DNA of 59,855 nt from Bacilli bacterium (lineage in GTDB: Bacteria; Bacillota_I; Bacilli_A; RF39; UBA660). The notes under the pieces were generated by a model. The model searched no databases, was not told where the DNA came from, and saw nothing but the letters and a program-made list of their open reading frames with translations. The stretch lies in NCBI GenBank assembly GCA_007117695.1, contig SKFZ01000011.1, forward strand, positions 1 to 59,855, read 5' to 3'. The translations under genes and the position numbers were made by a program. Numbering within the stretch: the stretch's first letter is position 1; every line of letters begins with the position of its first letter. Positions 18,900 through 26,450 of this stretch are shown piece by piece.

Positions 18900-20343
18900 T
18901 TGAATCACCCGCTAAATTGTTATTAATATTTAACTTTTTCTCAAGTTTATATGCAAAATTATATATAACATCTTCCTTATAACTGTTTGATATAATATGA
19001 AGTCCTACAGGAAGCTTTTCATCGTTAAAACCTACCGGCATTGACATGGCTGGAAGGCCGGCCATATTAGCTGGTATAGTTAGCAAGTCATCTGTAAAAC
19101 TAGTCAAATAATCTTTTTCATCACTATTTAAATCGTAAGCAACATTAGTGGAAGTAGGTCCTATAATTAAGTCATATTTTGATAAAACATTTTTTAAGCT
19201 TTTAGTTAATTCGCTTCTTACTTTAAGAGCTTTATCATAATATATGTGAGCATTCTTACCGCTCAAAACATATGAACCTATCATTAACCTTCTTTTTACT
19301 TCAACACCAAAACCTTCAGTTCTTGTATTTTTGTAAAGTTCATCTAAATTTTCAAATTTCTCTGAAATATAACCGTATCTTATACCATCAAATCTTGCTA
19401 AATTACTACTCGCCTCTGCTAAAGCAATAGTTTGATATAGGCACACTGAATAATCAAGATGTTTAACATCGACATAATCTACTTTTATCCCCATATTTTT
19501 CACAACATCGATTGTTTTTAAAATAATATTTTTAACTTCAACATCAACTTGCTCAGATAAATAAAAATTAGGCACGGCAACACTCATGTTTGAAACATCT
19601 TTGTCTATATTACTAATGAAGTCAGTAGGCAAATCAAAACTAGTCATGTCATTATCATCCTTACCAGAAATAGCACTTAAAATTAATGCATTATCATAAA
19701 CATTTTTGCTTATAGTTCCAATTTGATCTAAACTAGATGCAAAAGATATCAAACCATATCTTGAAACCCTTCCATAAGTAGGTTTCATACCAACTACACC
19801 ACAAAATGAAGAGGGTTGCCTAACTGATCCACCCGTGTCTGAGCCTAATGATAAAACCACTTCACTAGCCGAAACAGTCGCCGCACTTCCACTACTACTT
19901 CCACCTGGAACTTTATTTTTATTCCATGGGTTTAAAACACTTTTATAGTAACTTGTTTCACCTGTTGAGCCCATTGCAAATTCATCCATATTAGTTTTAC
20001 CAACAATTATCATGTTTTTTTCATTAATCATTTTGACAACTGTTGCATCATAAGTTGGAATAAAATTTTCTAACATTTTTGATGCTGCAGTAGTTTTCAA
20101 ATCTTTTGTAATAATATTGTCTTTTAAAGCAATAGGTATTCCAAATAATAAGTTATCTACTTCTTTATCTTCAATTTCTTTCGCTTTTTTTAAAGCTTGT
20201 TCTTTATTCAATGTAATATACGTATTTAAATTGTTTTTTTCAATCTTAAAAAAAGCCTCATTAACTAAATCTATCGGCTTAATTTTTTTGCTTTTTAAAA
20301 GCTCATTAATCGCTCTTATATCTAAATCTAAATAATTAGTCAT
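18892..20343 (-). CDS. gatA: Asp/Glu-tRNA amidotransferase subunit A
   Basis: Glutaminase subunit of the amidase-signature family, 483 residues. The catalytic Lys is in PIALKDNI (~74-81), the cis-Ser in GGSSSGSAA, and the nucleophile Ser in SDTGGSVRQPSSFCG. It releases ammonia from glutamine for GatB, so Gln-tRNA and/or Asn-tRNA are made by transamidation. It overlaps gatC and gatB by eight bases on each side, indicating tight coupling and equal stoichiometry. Confidence 0.98.
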   Translation of the reverse strand: MTNYLDLDIRAINELLKSKKIKPIDLVNEAFFKIEKNNLNTYITLNKEQALKKAKEIEDKEVDNLLFGIPIALKDNIITKDLKTTAASKMLENFIPTYDATVVKMINEKNMIIVGKTNMDEFAMGSTGETSYYKSVLNPWNKNKVPGGSSSGSAATVSASEVVLSLGSDTGGSVRQPSSFCGVVGMKPTYGRVSRYGLISFASSLDQIGTISKNVYDNALILSAISGKDDNDMTSFDLPTDFISNIDKDVSNMSVAVPNFYLSEQVDVEVKNIILKTIDVVKNMGIKVDYVDVKHLDYSVCLYQTIALAEASSNLARFDGIRYGYISEKFENLDELYKNTRTEGFGVEVKRRLMIGSYVLSGKNAHIYYDKALKVRSELTKSLKNVLSKYDLIIGPTSTNVAYDLNSDEKDYLTSFTDDLLTIPANMAGLPAMSMPVGFNDEKLPVGLHIISNSYKEDVIYNFAYKLEKKLNINNNLAGDSNV

Positions 20344-20632
20344 TTATTACCTTCACAACCTTTATGTAATCTTCATCCTTAGATGAAGCATTTTTTAAAA
20401 CATTTTTCTTTAACATATTATTTTCTTCGAGTAGTTTTTCATATGTGTTAATGTTTTCACTAGGTGAAACCATTACTCTTGCATCAGCATCTATTTCTAA
20501 TTCAGTAATTTTATCAATCTCACTCATTATACCTGATAATTGTTCCTGATACATTTCTATGTTGCTATCACCAACGTTTAATTTAGCTAAATTAGCAACA
20601 TGCTCTACTTCCTTCTTTGTTAACTTCTCCAT
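20336..20632 (-). CDS. gatC: Asp/Glu-tRNA amidotransferase subunit C
   Basis: Belt subunit that stabilises the A-B interface, 98 residues. It starts MEKLTKKEVEHVANLAKLNV and contains the family pattern QEQLSGIMSEIDKITELEID followed by VMVSPSENINTYEKLLEEN. It lies 11 bases downstream of a prepilin gene with no terminator between, so the prepilin is apparently the first gene of the gatCAB transcript. Confidence 0.96.
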   Translation of the reverse strand: MEKLTKKEVEHVANLAKLNVGDSNIEMYQEQLSGIMSEIDKITELEIDADARVMVSPSENINTYEKLLEENNMLKKNVLKNASSKDEDYIKVVKVIND

Positions 20633-20643
20633 CCAATCACCTC

Positions 20644-20997
20644 TTAGTACTCTATTTCATATTTATGCGAACCATTAACATTAGTTATTATAACTCTTAA
20701 ATCTCCTGGAAATGGCTCGTCAGTTTTTGGGTTTATCAAATCTCTTCTAACATAATTACCTTGAACTAGTTGATCAAAGTAAACCTCATAACTATCACCA
20801 TGAAATCTAGGTAGTTCATTAACATGATCTGCTTCCCAGTTTTTAGTAGAATCAATAATAGTTCTCTTAGCACTTTCATATGCAACTTCATCACTTCTAG
20901 TTATAAACCTATCAACCGTAGGAACCACAATAAGTGCGACTATTCCTAAAATAACTATTACACCTAATAACTCGACTAATGAAAAACCTTTTTTCAT
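20644..20997 (-). CDS. Type IV pilin-like prepilin in front of gatCAB
   Basis: Product of 117 residues from the ATG ending at 20997 (MKKGFSLVELLGVIVILGI), preceded by AGGTGAT; an upstream in-frame ATG is ignored because it has no site and would bury the leader. The class III signal is complete: KKG before the cleavage point, F at +1, E at +5, then a membrane helix to ~residue 28. The short C-terminal domain (YEVYFDQLVQGNYVRRDLINPKT) is like minor pilins of Bacillota. It is the first gene of the transcript that continues into gatCAB. Confidence 0.9.
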   Translation of the reverse strand: MKKGFSLVELLGVIVILGIVALIVVPTVDRFITRSDEVAYESAKRTIIDSTKNWEADHVNELPRFHGDSYEVYFDQLVQGNYVRRDLINPKTDEPFPGDLRVIITNVNGSHKYEIEY

Positions 20998-21013
20998 AAT
21001 ATCACCTATTTTA

Positions 21014-21042
21014 ATTTTATCACTTATAGCAATTAAAGACAA
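21014..21042 (-). promoter_or_regulatory. Promoter of the pilin-gatCAB transcript
   Basis: TTGTCT (21037-21042), 17-base spacer, TAAAAT (21014-21019) with an extended -10 TGA. The 14 bases around the -10 (21012-21025) are identical to those in front of the LamG pilin. Confidence 0.65.
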
Positions 21043-21043
21043 T

Positions 21044-21069
21044 AAAAAAGAAAGGTTACTCACCTTTCT
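21044..21069 (-). terminator. Terminator after the ytxH-like gene
   Basis: Minus-strand hairpin AGAAAGGT-GAGTA-ACCTTTCT followed by six T. The gene's stop codon lies inside the hairpin. Confidence 0.85.
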
Positions 21070-21454
21070 TATCTAGCCTTTTTAAAACATCATCTGCTAC
21101 AACAATAGTTTTTTGTAATACTGCTTCTGCTGCTTCTTCTAGCTTAGGTTGACCTTTTTCTTTAGCTGTTTCAACTAATTCTTTCGCCTTTTTTTCTAAT
21201 TCCTTAGATTTTTTCTTTGCTGTTTTTAAAACTTCTTCTTTATCCAAGTTTTCAATTTCTAACTTTAACTCGTCTACTTTTAAAACAAACTCATCTCTTA
21301 AAAGTTCAACATCAACTTCCATAGCCTGCTCTTTTAATTCTTCGATTTTATTCATCAAATCTTTTCTAGTTTCACTACCTTTTTTAGGTGCAAATAAAAC
21401 TCCTAGTGCTGCGCCAATTACTGCCCCAGCTACAAATTTACCTTTTTTCGCCAT
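21056..21454 (-). CDS. YtxH-domain protein
   Basis: Product of 132 residues. The N-terminus MAKKGKFVAGAVIGAALGVLFAPKKGSETRKDL is the YtxH signature: a short Gly/Ala-rich membrane segment followed by the APKKGSETR motif. The rest (residues 35-130) is a Lys/Glu-rich coiled coil. YtxH proteins are small membrane-attached proteins linked to general stress in Bacillus; exact role unknown. It overlaps the DUF948 gene by one base, a pairing (ytxG-ytxH) conserved in Bacillota. Confidence 0.88.
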   Translation of the reverse strand: MAKKGKFVAGAVIGAALGVLFAPKKGSETRKDLMNKIEELKEQAMEVDVELLRDEFVLKVDELKLEIENLDKEEVLKTAKKKSKELEKKAKELVETAKEKGQPKLEEAAEAVLQKTIVVADDVLKRLDKKGE

Positions 21455-21804
21455 TATGACTCACTTCCTTTCTTTTTACTTTTTTTGCTCTCTTTTTTTG
21501 AATCTTCTTTTTTCTTTTCACTTTTAGCATCTTTTTTCTCGGCTTTGCTTTTTCTACTAAACATAGATGTTACAAGACCAACAGCAATGTTTACAAACGT
21601 ATCTCCCAAAAATGAAAGTCCATCTGCAGTAGTATCTACTACATCAAAAAGTTTATCTAGTTTCTTACTTTTTCTTGCCACATCATCAACTACAACATCT
21701 ACTTTACTCAAAGTCGATATTAATTTAAATATTAATAAAATTAATGATATTAATACGATGAATAGCAACATGTATAAAACTACTTGATATGGATCTGGTT
21801 GCAT
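21454..21804 (-). CDS. DUF948 (YtxG-like) membrane protein
   Basis: Product of 116 residues: one membrane helix (residues 8-30), then an amphipathic region with STLSKVDVVVDDVARKSKKLDKLFDVVDTTADG typical of DUF948, and a Lys/Ser/Glu-rich tail (EKKDAKSEKKKEDSKKE). It has one-base TAATG overlaps with both neighbours, so the three genes 21056-22568 are translationally coupled. Biochemical role not known. Confidence 0.82.
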   Translation of the reverse strand: MQPDPYQVVLYMLLFIVLISLILLIFKLISTLSKVDVVVDDVARKSKKLDKLFDVVDTTADGLSFLGDTFVNIAVGLVTSMFSRKSKAEKKDAKSEKKKEDSKKESKKSKKKGSES

Positions 21805-22568
21805 TATAATTCCTCCTTCTCATCATACATAGTATCTATTAAATCAAATAAATCATCTTTTTCTGCTTCTTCTTCATTATTTTCTTCATCTTTTAATTCA
21901 TCGAAAAGTGGTTTATTCCTATCTGATCTAGTATTAACATGGGCTACATAATCAATTTCTGATTTCTCTTCATCCTCATCTAAAACACCATTCAAATTAA
22001 AGTCTAACTCATCGAAAATATCGCCGTTACCCTCTTCTTCATAATATTGATCATTACTTGAATCATCTTCTAAAGGTGCACTATATAAATCTGTTTCAAG
22101 TTCATCTTCGATAGTACCAAAAGCTTTTTTTCTAATAGCATCAATCGAAAGATCTGTTTTAGTATTATAAATTGGATCTTTTTTATTTTTTTCCCTCACA
22201 TCTTCTTTTAAATAGTTTTTATCCAAAACCCCATATACTGGTGAAATGATAGGTGAAGGTGAAAAATGTTTTTTAGTATCCTTTTTCTCTTTATTTATTT
22301 TATAAGTAGAAACAGGCTTTTTAGGCAGCTCTTTTTTTTCAGCTTTTGGAAGAGTTTCAAAATCCTCATCATCAAACCAAACTTTTTCTTCCTTAGGAAT
22401 ATCTTTTAAAACTTCATTTTCCAAAACTGGCACTTCCTCTTTTTTAACTTCTTTTTCTTCCTCTTTAGGAGGACTAATTTCAACATGCATAACTTCTTTT
22501 TTGACAGGAGCTTCATCCACTTCAACTTCGTCTGTGAACAAATCTTTAAACTTATCAACTAACCCCAT
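21804..22568 (-). CDS. Acidic, low-complexity cytoplasmic protein, function unknown
   Basis: Product of 254 residues from the ATG ending at 22568 (MGLVDKFKDLFTDE) with AGGTGAT upstream. Strongly charged, without a membrane segment. One ordered-looking island, HFSPSPIISPVYGVLDKNYLKEDV (~102-125), and a second around LSIDAIRKKAFGTIEDEL stand out from the acidic filler, suggesting short binding motifs joined by disordered linkers. Its place ahead of ytxG/ytxH suggests an envelope-associated scaffold; I recognise no family with known activity. Confidence 0.75.
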   Translation of the reverse strand: MGLVDKFKDLFTDEVEVDEAPVKKEVMHVEISPPKEEEKEVKKEEVPVLENEVLKDIPKEEKVWFDDEDFETLPKAEKKELPKKPVSTYKINKEKKDTKKHFSPSPIISPVYGVLDKNYLKEDVREKNKKDPIYNTKTDLSIDAIRKKAFGTIEDELETDLYSAPLEDDSSNDQYYEEEGNGDIFDELDFNLNGVLDEDEEKSEIDYVAHVNTRSDRNKPLFDELKDEENNEEEAEKDDLFDLIDTMYDEKEEL

Positions 22569-22572
22569 CAAA

Positions 22573-23202
22573 TCACCTACTTTCTAACTCTTCTTGATCA
22601 ACTAATTCAATATATTGTCTACTTAAGTCTGTTTCAATAGTTTCAACCGCTGAGAAAATATCATATGTCTCTTCTCTTGCTGTGAAAAAATCATCATTTA
22701 ACATTAATTCAATAACGTTATCATTAAACTGGACTGTCGATAATATATAAGAAGCATTTAAAATAACATCATTCAACTTTGAATACGTAGTTACTGCCTC
22801 TATTTTTGCAAAATTATACATAAATTGAATATAGTAAAGATCATCTTGCTCCTTAATCAATATGTAACCTTGCTTATCACGGGCATCGATTTCTTTAGAA
22901 TAGTAAGCATCAGAATCTTCTTCAAAATCTACTTCTCTTTGATGAAAATACCCAATAGCATCTATGTATAGGAAATAATAAACACCTTCTGAATAAAACT
23001 TTTCATTTAGATCCGTTGAGTCAATATATGAAACTCCTCTTGGAATATAATATTTGTAACCTCTACCAACTCTATTATAAAGAGTATTATCTTTAGACAA
23101 TACTACATTGACAATGTTGTCGATATCAGATGTATCTATTCTAACTATTGTACAGCCTGAAATCACCGCTGTAAGCAATATTAGAATTAACATTTTTTTC
23201 AT
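22573..23202 (-). CDS. Lipoprotein of unknown function
   Basis: Product of 209 residues with a type II signal peptide: MKKMLILILLTAVISGC, Cys at residue 17 in the lipobox ISGC. The mature part is rich in Tyr, Asp and Ile and has no motif I recognise (RVGRGYKYYIPRGVSYIDS; IDAIGYFHQREVDF). It is expected to be anchored on the outer face of the membrane. It lies between trmB and the acidic protein and is followed by the latter after four bases, so they are likely one unit. Confidence 0.8.
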   Translation of the reverse strand: MKKMLILILLTAVISGCTIVRIDTSDIDNIVNVVLSKDNTLYNRVGRGYKYYIPRGVSYIDSTDLNEKFYSEGVYYFLYIDAIGYFHQREVDFEEDSDAYYSKEIDARDKQGYILIKEQDDLYYIQFMYNFAKIEAVTTYSKLNDVILNASYILSTVQFNDNVIELMLNDDFFTAREETYDIFSAVETIETDLSRQYIELVDQEELESR

Positions 23203-23230
23203 AACTCACCACTCTTACTATTAGTATATC

Positions 23231-23265
23231 AAAATTATATTTTTATCAAAAGAAAATATAATTTT
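23231..23265. terminator. AT-only hairpin between trmB and the lipoprotein gene
   Basis: Perfect 13-base-pair inverted repeat (AAAATTATATTTT / AAAATATAATTTT) with a nine-base loop, in the 69-base gap. It has no G-C pair and no clean U-run, so it may only partly terminate. Confidence 0.45.
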
Positions 23266-23271
23266 ACGTGT

Positions 23272-23913
23272 CTAGTCTTTGTATACTTTGGACACTTGTA
23301 CTTTATATATTTTATCGCCTTTTTGCGAAAACTTTCTTTCATATTCTGTTTGAATATTACCTTTTAAATCTGTTTTATAAAGATCTAGCGAAACATCATT
23401 TATTAAATAACCATGGTTAGAAAAACTTATTAATGAATATTCAAATAACTTTCTATTATCAGTCTTTTGAGTAATAATACATTTTTCTTTAAATATTTTA
23501 TCGTATCTTTTTAAAAATCTATCACTTGTTAGCCTTCTATGCTCGTGCCTATTTTTAGGCCAAGGATCAGAAAAATTCAAATATAGATGGTCTATTTCGC
23601 TATCAAATAGATCTTCAATATTAGTTGCATCAAACCTCATTAAAATTAAATTATCAAACTCAAATTCATCGGCTTTTTTGCAAGCTTTCAATAATACTGT
23701 ATCAAATTTTTCAATACTTATAAAATTAATGCTAGGATACATTTTAGCCATCCCTATTATGAAATCACCTTTACCTGTACCTATTTCTAAATGAATCGGA
23801 TTATCATTTTTAAATATCTTTTTAAAGTTGCCTTTATTATTTTCAGGCTCCTTTATAAAGTATTTTGTTTCCAATAATTTTTTATTAGCATTTTTTATGT
23901 TTCTAAGTCTCAT
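23272..23913 (-). CDS. trmB: tRNA (guanine-N7-)-methyltransferase
   Basis: Makes m7G46 in the tRNA variable loop. The 213-residue product has the SAM motif HLEIGTGKGDFIIGMA (~42-57), ISIEKFDTVL, and the signature NFSDPWPKNRHEHRRLTS (~122-139) with the TrmB-specific DPWPK. Length is normal. In Bacillota trmB is often near ytxG/ytxH, as here. Confidence 0.96.
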   Translation of the reverse strand: MRLRNIKNANKKLLETKYFIKEPENNKGNFKKIFKNDNPIHLEIGTGKGDFIIGMAKMYPSINFISIEKFDTVLLKACKKADEFEFDNLILMRFDATNIEDLFDSEIDHLYLNFSDPWPKNRHEHRRLTSDRFLKRYDKIFKEKCIITQKTDNRKLFEYSLISFSNHGYLINDVSLDLYKTDLKGNIQTEYERKFSQKGDKIYKVQVSKVYKD

Positions 23914-23928
23914 GTTATCACCACAATC

Positions 23929-23937
23929 ATTATATCA
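23929..23937 (-). promoter_or_regulatory. Extended -10 promoter of trmB
   Basis: TGATATAAT on the minus strand, 15 bases before the start codon; the -35 region (TTTTAA) is poor. Confidence 0.5.
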
Positions 23938-23956
23938 TTTTTTCATTAATATTAAA

Positions 23957-23990
23957 ATTAAAAGAGGAAGAAGATTAAAATCTTCCTCCT
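23957..23990 (-). terminator. Terminator after the DUF2207 gene
   Basis: Hairpin formed by GAGGAAGAT and ATCTTCTTCCTC (small bulge) followed by TTTTAATTTT; the Gly-rich 3' end and the stop codon of the gene are part of it. Confidence 0.65.
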
Positions 23991-25765
23991 CCACCTCCTC
24001 CACCGAAGGAACCTCCTCCTGATGAGAAGCCTCCCCCTGTTCCTGAAGCAGAAGCCATACTTGAGCTGGCACTAGTGTAAGCTCTTGTTACACTACTATT
24101 TAAACTAGAGTTAAGCGAAACTACTCTTGTAAAATAATATGTATTAAAAGCACTTATGTTAACTTGTTGATCTGGCATTTCTTTGACTTTTATTTCCATA
24201 GTTCTAGCAAGTTTTTTAGCATTTTTAAAAACTAATGCATAAACTAAATACTTTTCCCATAAAACAACTTTAGGTAAATCTCTTTGCTCAAAATTACCAA
24301 AGTCAGTTATAAACTTTTTCAAGCCTTTCCATTTTGCATAATCCTCATTACCTTCTTTAGTCCTTTTCTTAATTAAAGAAACGTAAACTGCAAATAATAT
24401 CCCTAGTACAAAAGGAGTAATAAGATAAATAATCGTTAAATATAAGTAAAGGCCGATTCCAAACAATAACAATAATAAAAATGAATGCAATAAATACTTA
24501 AGATGTTCTTCCCCTTCGTAGAAGAAGTTATATTTTTTAGCCTCAATTGTCGCTTCATCTTTCCATGCATTAAATTTGTTAAAAAAATCTTCGGCATTCT
24601 TTTTAGAATAATCATTAATATCTTTCATAGTTACAGAACCTTTTTTAATGTCTTCGAAAAATAATTCAACTAAAAGTTGATCTGATTTTTTAAGTTTGCT
24701 TTTGTCTGAAACAAACCTTAATCTAAAATCATTTTTCCCCTCTTCTTCAAATGTCACTTTTTTCAAAGCAATCAAATTCATAAGTGCTGCAGACATTTCA
24801 TTTGCAGTTATTTTCTTATTCATTAAATAACCTACGATCTCAGGTCCATAATCATTTGGAAAATCTCTATAATAATCTGTTTTAAATCCGCTTTCATATT
24901 CTTTATCATATTTTTTATACACTTTATACGTTAATGGAATCGTTAAAATAGAGCCCACGATTATTGAAAGTTTTGCTAAATTTCTTTGGATTCTCATTCT
25001 CCTAATAACCTTGTTACGCTCCTCGGCCCACTCTTTTTCTATTTCTAAAATAGTATCCAAAGCGACCATGTTTGTCGTTTTATTAGAGTCTTTTACAGCC
25101 TCTTTATTAAAAACTAACCTAATATCAACAGGTGTATTTGCATTAATAAATTCCGCTGTTAACAATGCATGATCATTATCTATTTCAATATTACCATCAA
25201 CTCTACCATGAGCCCAACCTCTCAAGTCATCAACTTCACCTTCAAAATTAACAATAACCTCGAAATTTCTAATATTCTCTACCATCTCATTTGAAAATAT
25301 TTGCCACCCCAATTCAGCAACATCTTCATGAACTACAGCCATATTATGAATTATATATTCTATATAAAAATCTTTTCCACTTACACTGGGATTATACATC
25401 CTAATAACATCACCTCGGAAAGTATATTTATCAGAATCTCCAGCACTTGGCACACCAGGTGCTACAAGTTCATACTCATTATTCTCGCCAACTGATAAAA
25501 CAGTCAATCTATCCCCATCATAAATTGCACTTCCTTCAAGTGACTCTCTATCTGATGTAAAGGGTCTAGAATTCAATCCTCTATATCTTATTATTCTTTC
25601 AAAACCACTATAAGTACCACCCAAAACAAAGTGTTCCCTAACTCTTAAATCCCCATTTTCCATAACAGTTGCTTCCATTTTAAAGCTGTTAATAGTATCG
25701 GCAAAAACATTAATGGGTGCTAAAATTAAAATAATAAAAAATAATATTAATAAATTTTTTTTCAT
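23975..25765 (-). CDS. DUF2207 membrane protein with Gly-rich tail
   Basis: Product of 596 residues from the ATG ending at 25765 (AGGAGG upstream). Signal peptide (1-23, MKKNLLILFF...NVFA), an extracellular beta-rich domain opening DTINSFKMEATVMENGDLRV (DUF2207), a membrane helix (~265-285), a cytoplasmic helical domain, two more helices (~430-475) and a tail GGGFSSGGGSFGGGGGGGRF. These Gly-rich tails are usual in the family. DUF2207 genes often pair with lemA, as here. Function of the pair is not established. Confidence 0.88.
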   Translation of the reverse strand: MKKNLLILFFIILILAPINVFADTINSFKMEATVMENGDLRVREHFVLGGTYSGFERIIRYRGLNSRPFTSDRESLEGSAIYDGDRLTVLSVGENNEYELVAPGVPSAGDSDKYTFRGDVIRMYNPSVSGKDFYIEYIIHNMAVVHEDVAELGWQIFSNEMVENIRNFEVIVNFEGEVDDLRGWAHGRVDGNIEIDNDHALLTAEFINANTPVDIRLVFNKEAVKDSNKTTNMVALDTILEIEKEWAEERNKVIRRMRIQRNLAKLSIIVGSILTIPLTYKVYKKYDKEYESGFKTDYYRDFPNDYGPEIVGYLMNKKITANEMSAALMNLIALKKVTFEEEGKNDFRLRFVSDKSKLKKSDQLLVELFFEDIKKGSVTMKDINDYSKKNAEDFFNKFNAWKDEATIEAKKYNFFYEGEEHLKYLLHSFLLLLLFGIGLYLYLTIIYLITPFVLGILFAVYVSLIKKRTKEGNEDYAKWKGLKKFITDFGNFEQRDLPKVVLWEKYLVYALVFKNAKKLARTMEIKVKEMPDQQVNISAFNTYYFTRVVSLNSSLNSSVTRAYTSASSSMASASGTGGGFSSGGGSFGGGGGGGRF

Positions 25766-25779
25766 AATACTCCTCCTAT

Positions 25780-25804
25780 AAAAAAAGCTCACCGAAGTAA
25801 GCTT
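25780..25804 (-). terminator. Attenuator between lemA and the DUF2207 gene
   Basis: Minus-strand hairpin AAGCTTAC-TTCG-GTGAGCTT, a stable UUCG-type tetraloop, followed by seven T. The lemA stop codon is in the stem. Because it is the only element between the two genes, it probably sets a lower level for the downstream gene. Confidence 0.85.
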
Positions 25805-26372
25805 AAAATTTCACATCTGGCACTACACGCTCGGCTTCGGTAGCCTCAAAAAATGGTTCTGGCTTAAAGTTGAAAATGCCAGCAATAATATTTGAAGGAA
25901 ACATTTCAATTTTATTTTTGTATTTTAAAACTGCATCATTATAAAATTGTCTTGCATAAGCAATTTTGTCTTCCGTTTCTTTTAAGTTATCTTGCATTTT
26001 TAAGAAACTAGAATCCGCCTTTAACTCTGGGTATGCTTCAGACAATGCAAATAATCTTCCTAAAACTTGTGATAACTCACCATTTGCTTGCATTTCTGCT
26101 TCTTTTGAACCAGATTCAACACTAGAAACTGCTTTATTTCTAGCACTTATAACTGCCTCAAACGTTTCTTTCTCATGCGATGCATAACCTTTAACTGTTT
26201 CAACTAAATTGGGTATTAAATCGGCTCTTCTCTTAATAAGAACCTCGATTTGTGCCCATTGGTCTTGAACAGCATTTCTAAATTTTACTAATTTATTGTA
26301 GTTTGATACTACAAATGCTAAAATCAATAAAATTAAAAAGAAAATAACTCCTAATACAACTAAAACTATCAT
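25803..26372 (-). CDS. lemA: LemA family protein
   Basis: Product of 189 residues. A membrane helix (residues 1-26) is followed by the helical LemA domain with the signature NYNKLVKFRNAVQDQWAQIEVLIKRR split over ~27-52, then DLIPNLVETVKGYASHEKETFE, and the C-terminal FKPEPFFEA. The ATG ending at 26372 has GGAG eight bases upstream; a GTG nine bases earlier sits too close to it. Precedes the DUF2207 gene. Role unknown beyond membrane association. Confidence 0.93.
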   Translation of the reverse strand: MIVLVVLGVIFFLILLILAFVVSNYNKLVKFRNAVQDQWAQIEVLIKRRADLIPNLVETVKGYASHEKETFEAVISARNKAVSSVESGSKEAEMQANGELSQVLGRLFALSEAYPELKADSSFLKMQDNLKETEDKIAYARQFYNDAVLKYKNKIEMFPSNIIAGIFNFKPEPFFEATEAERVVPDVKF

Positions 26373-26396
26373 AAAAATCACTCCACTCTAATATTC

Positions 26397-26425
26397 ATTT
26401 TACTATATTAAATATTAATACGCAA
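26397..26425 (-). promoter_or_regulatory. Promoter of lemA
   Basis: TTGCGT (26420-26425), 17-base spacer, TAAAAT (26397-26402), right after the terminator of the upstream prepilin gene. Confidence 0.65.
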
Positions 26426-26450
26426 TAAAAAAGAAGGTTTTTACCTTCTT
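26426..26450 (-). terminator. Terminator of the nifJ-prepilin unit
   Basis: Hairpin AAGAAGGT-AAAA-ACCTTCTT followed by TTTTTTATT on the minus strand; the prepilin stop codon is in the loop. Confidence 0.85.
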
